Assembly (NCBI GenBank): GCA_009746045.1
Contig: RPFO01000312.1
Span: 204,001 to 268,000, forward strand
Source of the DNA: Mesostigma viride
Lineage: Eukaryota > Streptophyta > Mesostigmatophyceae > Mesostigmatales > Mesostigmataceae
Reading direction: 5' to 3'
Length of the DNA stretch: 64,000 nucleotides
Below, piece after piece: positions 62,801 to 64,000 of this stretch (its first letter is position 1; every line of letters starts with the position of its first letter). The notes beneath the pieces are model-generated. The model worked only from the letters and a program-made list of their open reading frames with translations, was not told where the DNA came from and did no database searches. Made by a program: the position numbers and the translations under genes.

Positions 62801-64000
62801 GGACAGCAAGGCCAGGGAGGCAGCGGCGGAGCGCGAGGCGGCGGCGAAGAAAGAGGCGGAGGAGAGGAGGGCGGCGGAGCGTGACGCACGGCAGAAGGAG
62901 GCCGACCTGTGGGAGCGCGCGAGAAAGGAGGCGGACGCGGTGGGAGACGCGATGGGGGTCGCAGAGTCCCTGCTGGGCCTCGGGCGCGCGGCCAGGGACG
63001 CGGGCAAGCTTGCCGATGCGGCGCGGCGGTTTGGTGAGCTCGCTTGCCCGCTGGGCCAGCTGTACTGCTGGCTGGCACTCGCCGCCACGCCGCTGAGGGA
63101 AGGGGCGGAGGTGGCGGAACAAGCAGAAGGTCGTCCGGGGGGAGAAGGCGGCTCAAGCCTGACCCTGCCGTCATCGTTGTCGTCATCATCGTCAAAGGGG
63201 TGGACGAGTGCGGATGACGTCAGCGTGGTGGAAGACGCGCGCGTGGCGCAGGCGCTGATGTCATCACTGCGTGTGCTGTCGACCGCGCGCAACATCATGG
63301 TGGGCCTGGTGGCGCACGCCAGCAAGGTGGTGGCGCCCTGTGAGGAGCTGTTTGGTCTGAGCAAGTGCGCAGATGGCGCCAAGCCCCTGCTGGGGTACAG
63401 CCACCTGAGCTACCGGATGAGCCACCTGATGACGCGAGAGTGCGGGGAACAGCATGCGTCCGTCACGCCCATACCTGGCTTCCGCGCAGCGGACGCCAGT
63501 GGCAAGGGCCCCGCCTCGCCTGTCACCATGGTGGCCGCCACCGCCAAGTGTCACATGCTGATCGCGCGTGATGTCATGCGCGAAGTGGCGGCGGTGGGCG
63601 CTGACGTCAGCACGGTCGTCCGCGCGGTGGTGGCCGCGGGGAAGCTGAGCTGGCTGCAGCCGCAGGCACCCGCGCCGCTCTCGCGTCCGTCCTCTTCGGG
63701 TGGCCAGGGCCGTGGTAGCACCGCTGGCGGCAGCACGCCGGGTGGCAAGGGCTCGTCTAGCGTGTCTGTGGTGGAGGGGGAGGACCGGCGGAGCCCCGCC
63801 GACGTGGCGTCGGTGGAGGATTGGGTCAAGTCAGCCCACCGGGCCAAGCTATGGGCCATCACCGTGTGCCAGCAGGCCACGGAGCTGGTGGCCGCCTGGC
63901 AGAGTGCGCGGCAGGCGTGGGAGCCCCGGGAGGCTGCCACCTGGTGGGTGACCACGGCGGTCCCCCCCCAGGTGGCGCCGCTGGAGGCGCTGGCTCGGAT
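29939..64000 (+). CDS. TRANK1-like: TRANK1-like giant protein: ankyrin repeats, SF1 helicase, TPR-like repeats (3' end outside window)
   Basis: About 25 exons, reconstructed from continuous protein homology with phase-matched GT-AG junctions, encode roughly 2,900 residues so far. An Ala/Pro/Lys-rich acidic N-terminus leads to ankyrin repeats (exons 5-10), then charged linkers. The TRANK1-specific region before the helicase ([25 protein letters not shown]) follows, then a UvrD/Rep-like SF1 helicase: Walker [10 protein letters not shown] in exon 17, and in exon 22 [37 protein letters not shown] and [13 protein letters not shown]-like helical repeats come after it (exons 23-25). TRANK1 homologues occur in animals, fungi and protists. 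Their role is unclear; an ATP-dependent nucleic acid translocase on a protein-interaction scaffold is inferred. Gene identity is secure, individual splice sites are predictions. Confidence 0.9.
30907..31742. repeat. CCCG/CCGC low-complexity array
   Basis: About 830 bp, over 85% G+C, made of imprecise CCGC and CCCGCC units with occasional CGTGC. It begins with CACC tetramers (30910-30957). It has few stop codons in any frame, producing long Ala/Arg/Pro frames without coding value. Confidence 0.9.
31743..32203. repeat. CATC tetranucleotide array
   Basis: About 115 units of CATC with a few CGTC variants (near 31825, 31930). Stop-free in several frames. Confidence 0.95.
32433..32845. repeat. 25-bp minisatellite in intron 1
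   Basis: Degenerate units around GGGAACCTAGTTGCCTCCCT plus CAATA, about 16 copies. Later copies lose the GGGAA part. Confidence 0.85.
33581..33786 (+). CDS. TRANK1-like exon 2
   Basis: It reads [20 protein letters not shown] and continues to LRAIKFII, a helical-repeat-like segment. The acceptor follows a C run; CAG at 33581 or CTG at 33584 are both in phase. The donor is CCT/GTGAGT at 33786, phase 2. Confidence 0.85.
33753..34184 (+). repeat. Tandem copies of the exon 2 end with its donor site
   Basis: Five 48-bp units start at 33753, 33801, 33849, 33897 and 33945, each containing the last 34 coding bases and the donor GTGAGTG or a variant. Eight 24-bp units follow (33993-34184), made by an internal deletion that keeps the donor. 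Confidence 0.95.
34531..34683 (+). CDS. TRANK1-like exon 3
   Basis: It reads [20 protein letters not shown] and ends [11 protein letters not shown]. The acceptor is CCACAG/C and completes the CT/C Leu codon; the donor is GC/GTACGT, phase 2. Confidence 0.85.
34690..34935 (+). repeat. 16-bp minisatellite and decayed exon 3 end copy in intron 3
   Basis: Bases 34690-34865 hold about 11 units based on TTGCACTGTACTTACC. Bases 34895-34933 are a diverged copy of the exon 3 end (GTGTTCATGCACGACAC and following) with its GT. Confidence 0.8.
34936..35420 (+). other. Rest of intron 3
   Basis: No gene seen; C/T-rich towards the acceptor CCCCGCCAG at 35420. Confidence 0.5.
35421..35586 (+). CDS. TRANK1-like exon 4
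   Basis: It reads [20 protein letters not shown], then [17 protein letters not shown]. The latter looks like the start of an ankyrin-type repeat block. The donor is AAG/GTACCG, phase 0. Confidence 0.85.
35587..36301 (+). other. Intron 4
   Basis: It contains a CCTTCTCTGCAAT tandem (35598-35655) and a roughly 27-bp minisatellite with GCTTGCTGCTGCCACACT cores (35975-36075). No gene seen. A long pyrimidine tract precedes the acceptor. Confidence 0.6.
36302..36488 (+). CDS. TRANK1-like exon 5 (ankyrin)
   Basis: It reads [20 protein letters not shown] and ends [11 protein letters not shown], the second half of an ankyrin-like repeat that continues in exon 6. The donor is G/GTGAGC, phase 1. Confidence 0.85.
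36541..36885 (+). repeat. Four 100-bp repeats carrying a mini-exon-like copy of the exon 5 end
   Basis: Copies start at 36541, 36641, 36741 and 36841, period exactly 100. Each has AACTACAG (or AACTATAG) before a 31-base copy of the exon 5 end and then GGTGAGCAT (GGATGAGT in the first), giving acceptor-like and donor-like sites around a copied coding piece. Confidence 0.9.
37090..41540. repeat. 4.45-kb TTGNG pentamer satellite in intron 5
   Basis: Homogeneous blocks with sharp borders: TTGTG 37090-37194 (21 units), TTGGG 37195-37224 (6), TTGTG 37225-37244 (4), TTGGG 37245-37339 (19), TTGCG 37340-39744 (481), TTGGG 39745-41540 (about 359). The only irregularity in the last block is two extra G near 40437. 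The pentamer has no stop codon in either strand, so frames of over 1,400 codons cross it without meaning. Confidence 0.98.
41541..41993 (+). other. End of intron 5
   Basis: Unique sequence with a (CA)n run at about 41866-41893. Acceptor CGCGCAG at 41993. Confidence 0.6.
41994..42157 (+). CDS. TRANK1-like exon 6 (ankyrin)
   Basis: It reads [20 protein letters not shown], an ankyrin helix pair, followed by a Pro-rich stretch. It completes the Gly split with exon 5. The donor is AAG/GTGAGA, phase 0. Confidence 0.88.
42158..42845 (+). other. Intron 6
   Basis: 688 bp, no gene recognised; it contains a short C run followed by A run near 42642-42660. Confidence 0.55.
42846..42950 (+). CDS. TRANK1-like exon 7
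   Basis: 35 codons reading [20 protein letters not shown] and ending EAEMEYA. Phase 0 at both ends; donor GCG/GTATGC. Confidence 0.8.
42951..43997 (+). other. Intron 7
   Basis: It holds a G-rich low-complexity block (43037-43130, GGGTTGG-type). The remainder is C/T-rich and shows no gene. Confidence 0.55.
43998..44186 (+). CDS. TRANK1-like exon 8
   Basis: It reads [20 protein letters not shown] and ends [10 protein letters not shown]; helical. The donor is CTG/GTGAGC, phase 0. Confidence 0.85.
44175..44412 (+). repeat. Tandem copies of the exon 8 end with its donor
   Basis: 42-bp units start at 44175, 44217, 44259, 44301 and 44343, with a partial one to 44412. Each begins with the last 12 coding bases, TGCCTGTCTCTG, and most keep the donor GTGAGCAC. 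Confidence 0.95.
44822..44960 (+). CDS. TRANK1-like exon 9 (ankyrin)
   Basis: It reads [20 protein letters not shown], then ANPDLAKK, a clear ankyrin repeat. The donor is AAG/GTGCGC, phase 1. Confidence 0.9.
44961..45797 (+). repeat. Intron 9 with decayed copies of the exon 9 end
   Basis: Copies of GACCTGGCCAAGAAAGGTG occur at 45014-45041 and, diverged, at 45209-45239. Bases 45630-45785 hold a short-period tandem of CTGACCAAACCTGCTTGACC-type units. No gene. Confidence 0.7.
45798..46057 (+). CDS. TRANK1-like exon 10 (ankyrin)
   Basis: Two consecutive ankyrin repeats: [10 protein letters not shown] then [14 protein letters not shown], and [20 protein letters not shown] then [10 protein letters not shown]. 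These are the best-conserved ankyrin units in the gene. The donor is AAG/GTGGGC, phase 0. Confidence 0.93.
46058..47346 (+). repeat. Intron 10 with GGGGC array
   Basis: Bases 46058-46260 carry several copies of an AAGGTGG donor-like unit (for example GTCAAGAACGTGGGGTGG at 46231-46250). Bases 46398-46542 are a (GGGGC)n array of about 28 units. Bases 46580-46720 hold further AAGGTGAG-like units, and 47190-47340 a CCCCACGCCCCATGAACTC-type minisatellite. Confidence 0.8.
47347..47505 (+). CDS. TRANK1-like exon 11
   Basis: A charged linker, [20 protein letters not shown], then a Lys run and an acidic Gly/Glu run. Likely disordered or a single helix. Phase 0 at both ends. Confidence 0.75.
47506..48190 (+). 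other. Intron 11
   Basis: 685 bp; no gene or strong repeat. An AT-rich tract lies at 48075-48125. Confidence 0.5.
48191..48380 (+). CDS. TRANK1-like exon 12
   Basis: It reads [20 protein letters not shown], then helical and Ala-rich to DGSPSG. The donor is CAG/GTGGGT, phase 1. Confidence 0.8.
48381..49203 (+). other. Intron 12
   Basis: A direct repeat of about 65 bp (GCACAATGTGGAGGTG...) occurs at 48443 and 48511. No gene seen. Confidence 0.55.
49204..49607 (+). CDS. TRANK1-like exon 13
   Basis: A long acidic Ser/Glu linker ([20 protein letters not shown]), then a conserved end, [20 protein letters not shown], which matches the start of the TRANK1 pre-helicase region. The donor is CAG/GTGGGC, phase 0. 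Confidence 0.82.
49608..51126 (+). other. Intron 13 with a dispersed repeat
   Basis: Bases 49690-50380 are AT-richer and transposon-like. They include (GTT)n at 50053-50087 and a 75-bp copy of the core of the 29453-29600 element (50088-50155). A poly-G stretch lies at 50477-50514. Bases 50875-51115 are a CCCTCACCTGCC-type short tandem. No gene. Confidence 0.65.
51127..51294 (+). CDS. TRANK1-like exon 14
   Basis: It reads [20 protein letters not shown] and ends [10 protein letters not shown]. Phase 0; donor CAT/GTGAGC. Confidence 0.87.
51274..51490 (+). repeat. Diverged tandem copies of the exon 14 end with donor
   Basis: Units around AAGTTCAGCAAGCAGCATGT recur five to six times with decreasing similarity; GTGAGC is kept in several. 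Confidence 0.9.
51794..52118 (+). CDS. TRANK1-like exon 15
   Basis: It reads [20 protein letters not shown] and [18 protein letters not shown], wording diagnostic of the TRANK1 family before the helicase. The acceptor follows about 16 C. The donor is CAG/GTGGCA, phase 1. Confidence 0.9.
52119..53190 (+). repeat. Intron 15 with CCCTTCTTCCCC minisatellite
   Basis: Bases 52880-53175 carry about eight units of roughly 33 bp (TCCCTTCTTCCCCTAAGCAA core). The rest is without recognisable features. Confidence 0.7.
53191..53444 (+). CDS. TRANK1-like exon 16
   Basis: It reads [17 protein letters not shown] and ends [13 protein letters not shown], the family signature directly before the P-loop. The donor is AAG/GTGGGT, phase 0. 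Confidence 0.92.
53442..53550 (+). repeat. Three copies of the intron 16 donor segment
   Basis: GTGGGTGGTTTGTTG recurs at 53445, about 53482 and about 53515 with an intervening GGTGACGGGGGCA unit. Confidence 0.85.
53880..54200 (+). repeat. 78-bp minisatellite in intron 16
   Basis: Four units containing ATTCCTCATTACTGTGGCTT and a following CACGCATCAAGGGCTTATTA block; the last is shortened. Confidence 0.92.
54330..54583 (+). CDS. TRANK1-like exon 17 (helicase Walker A)
   Basis: It reads [20 protein letters not shown]; the Walker A motif is at 54369-54395 with its catalytic Lys at 54387. It continues [12 protein letters not shown] and [15 protein letters not shown] (motif Ia region). The donor is AA/GTAAGC, phase 2. 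Confidence 0.95.
54790..55378 (+). repeat. 19-bp minisatellite with higher-order pattern in intron 17
   Basis: About 30 units of GATCCACTACCACAGTGCT. A block of variant units (ending AAGGCG and AAGGTT, with a CCTCTACC change) recurs near 54922, 55095 and 55228, showing that several units were copied together. Confidence 0.92.
55379..55911 (+). other. End of intron 17
   Basis: No gene; a C run near 55470-55482 and a GGGT tandem near 55510-55530. Confidence 0.5.
55912..56307 (+). CDS. TRANK1-like exon 18
   Basis: An N-terminal Gly/Asp/Glu-rich insert ([20 protein letters not shown]), then the conserved [20 protein letters not shown] and EEPFFSREG. The first part uses A/T-ending codons unlike the rest of the gene (GGT, AAA, ATT). 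The donor is AG/GTACAG, phase 2. Confidence 0.9.
56308..56987 (+). repeat. Intron 18 with CACCCCT heptamer array
   Basis: Bases 56757-56984 are about 33 units of CACCCCT with a few CACGCCG variants. The array runs right up to the acceptor CCGCAG at 56987 and so stands in for a polypyrimidine tract. Confidence 0.9.
56988..57213 (+). CDS. TRANK1-like exon 19 (3' limit uncertain)
   Basis: It reads [20 protein letters not shown], then acidic and Gly/Arg-rich to GRRQ. The last third is low complexity with a run of about 10 G near 57147. The conserved continuation [15 protein letters not shown] (57253-57296) lies in another frame, so a short intron or an indel in the G run is needed. Confidence 0.65.
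57253..57296 (+). CDS. TRANK1-like exon 20 (short)
   Basis: It reads [15 protein letters not shown], matching the family motif before the MVKG block. The proposed acceptor is CCCACAG; the donor CAG/GTACGC is good. The 5' boundary depends on how exon 19 ends. Confidence 0.6.
57702..57971 (+). CDS. TRANK1-like exon 21
   Basis: It reads [36 protein letters not shown] and [10 protein letters not shown], the conserved block between helicase motifs I and II. Phase 0; donor CAG/GTGAAA. Confidence 0.93.
58086..58250 (+). repeat. 21-bp minisatellite in intron 21
   Basis: About eight units of CACCCGACACGTTGCAACGC plus C. The unit length is a multiple of three. Confidence 0.9.
58251..58731 (+). other. 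Rest of intron 21
   Basis: AT-rich part at 58465-58570, then C-rich. No gene. Confidence 0.5.
58732..59727 (+). CDS. TRANK1-like exon 22 (helicase motifs II-VI)
   Basis: 332 codons, the largest fully contained exon after the first. Walker B is [16 protein letters not shown] (DEVQD at 58915-58929); motif III is [20 protein letters not shown]; motif IV is [14 protein letters not shown]; motif V is [18 protein letters not shown]; motif VI is [20 protein letters not shown] (near 59610-59670). All expected catalytic residues, including the motif VI arginine, are present, so the helicase is probably active. Phase 0; donor CTG/GTGGGT. Confidence 0.96.
59722..60001 (+). repeat. Dispersed copies of the exon 22 end/donor in intron 22
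   Basis: AGCTGGTGGGTGACCGGGG at the exon junction recurs, diverged, at 59791-59810, 59864-59880 and 59985-60000, with shared TTGTTAGCAAAAGCTGG flanks. Confidence 0.85.
60252..60490 (+). CDS. TRANK1-like exon 23 (TPR-like)
   Basis: It reads [16 protein letters not shown], then [20 protein letters not shown] and ARCFDRAEQ, the helix pair that opens the TPR-like region in TRANK1 proteins. The donor is CT/GTGAGT, phase 2. Confidence 0.92.
60465..60640 (+). repeat. Copies of the exon 23 end with donor in intron 23
   Basis: GACATGCCGGTGGAGGAGCT at the exon end recurs as GACATGCTGGTGGAGCTGTG (from 60543) and GACATGCTAGGTGGAGCGGT (from 60603). Confidence 0.85.
60967..61663 (+). CDS. TRANK1-like exon 24 (TPR-like)
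   Basis: 232 codons of repeated helix pairs: [50 protein letters not shown] and [20 protein letters not shown]. Typical of TPR solenoids. Phase 0; donor CAG/GTGGGC. Confidence 0.92.
61664..62321 (+). other. Intron 24
   Basis: A GT-rich block (61735-61790) and a TTTAAGGGATTGATAGGG-type tandem (62075-62160). No gene. Confidence 0.6.
62322..64000 (+). CDS. TRANK1-like exon 25 (runs off the right edge)
   Basis: Open for at least 559 codons. It begins TPR-like ([20 protein letters not shown]), then a charged Lys/Arg/Glu region with coiled-coil character ([20 protein letters not shown]). Further helical parts follow ([40 protein letters not shown]). A CAG/GTGGCG near 63972 could be a donor, so the last 30 bases may be intron. 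Confidence 0.85.
   Translation, partial: MALLQSLQCHEELARLYLERGELLAAARIYCATGDVPAALALLEGDGCRDKDRDKEREKDARWLRAACCRRVAYDYSRAREEAAAREEGKGRRARRRDVGGAGSGDEGESDDEGQEGNKTGGAGKAADAARAAPSPVTDVISAALAEAARWEEGDQGGAKDSKAREAAAEREAAAKKEAEERRAAERDARQKEADLWERARKEADAVGDAMGVAESLLGLGRAARDAGKLADAARRFGELACPLGQLYCWLALAATPLREGAEVAEQAEGRPGGEGGSSLTLPSSLSSSSSKGWTSADDVSVVEDARVAQALMSSLRVLSTARNIMVGLVAHASKVVAPCEELFGLSKCADGAKPLLGYSHLSYRMSHLMTRECGEQHASVTPIPGFRAADASGKGPASPVTMVAATAKCHMLIARDVMREVAAVGADVSTVVRAVVAAGKLSWLQPQAPAPLSRPSSSGGQGRGSTAGGSTPGGKGSSSVSVVEGEDRRSPADVASVEDWVKSAHRAKLWAITVCQQATELVAAWQSARQAWEPREAATWWVTTAVPPQVAPLEALAR

Overview
This is nuclear DNA from a eukaryote, most likely a GC-rich alga (green lineage favoured, species not identifiable). 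Reasons: an intron-rich gene with GT-AG introns, LTR retrotransposons, LINEs with a plant/algal-type C-terminal zinc knuckle, and very abundant mini- and microsatellites. No rRNA, tRNA or CRISPR was seen.

Left third (1-20763): nested LTR retrotransposons. Bases 1-9212 hold most of a Ty3/gypsy element on the minus strand (5' LTR 7865-9212, gag, and a pol frame open to the left edge). Its polyprotein carries, besides protease, reverse transcriptase, RNase H and integrase, a C5-cytosine DNA methyltransferase domain between protease and RT (about 3545-4560) and a PHD finger after the integrase (13-145). This is the most striking system in the window: a retroelement encoding its own DNA methylation writer and a probable histone reader. 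It sits in the integrase region of a plus-strand copia-type element (9213-13666). That copy lies tail to tail with a second, more complete copia copy on the minus strand (13667-20763), forming a palindrome with about 3.5 kb arms. The copia elements have an unusual domain order (integrase, protease, RT, RNase H), LTR ends that are not TG/CA, and gag and pol in one frame separated by a single UGA.

Middle (20764-29938): decayed LINE fragments, a 477-bp MITE-like insertion, a 148-bp hairpin element and non-coding stretches.

Right half (29939 to the right edge): one very large gene on the plus strand with about 25 recognisable exons, encoding a TRANK1-like protein (ankyrin repeats, UvrD/Rep-type SF1 helicase, TPR-like repeats). 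Its introns are packed with satellite DNA: GC and CATC arrays in intron 1, a 4.45-kb TTGNG pentamer array in intron 5, GGGGC in intron 10, CACCCCT in intron 18, and several minisatellites. In at least nine introns the 3' end of the upstream exon together with its splice donor is copied into the first part of the intron, often as a tandem array. Most very long uninterrupted frames in the window are products of these stop-free repeats, not genes.
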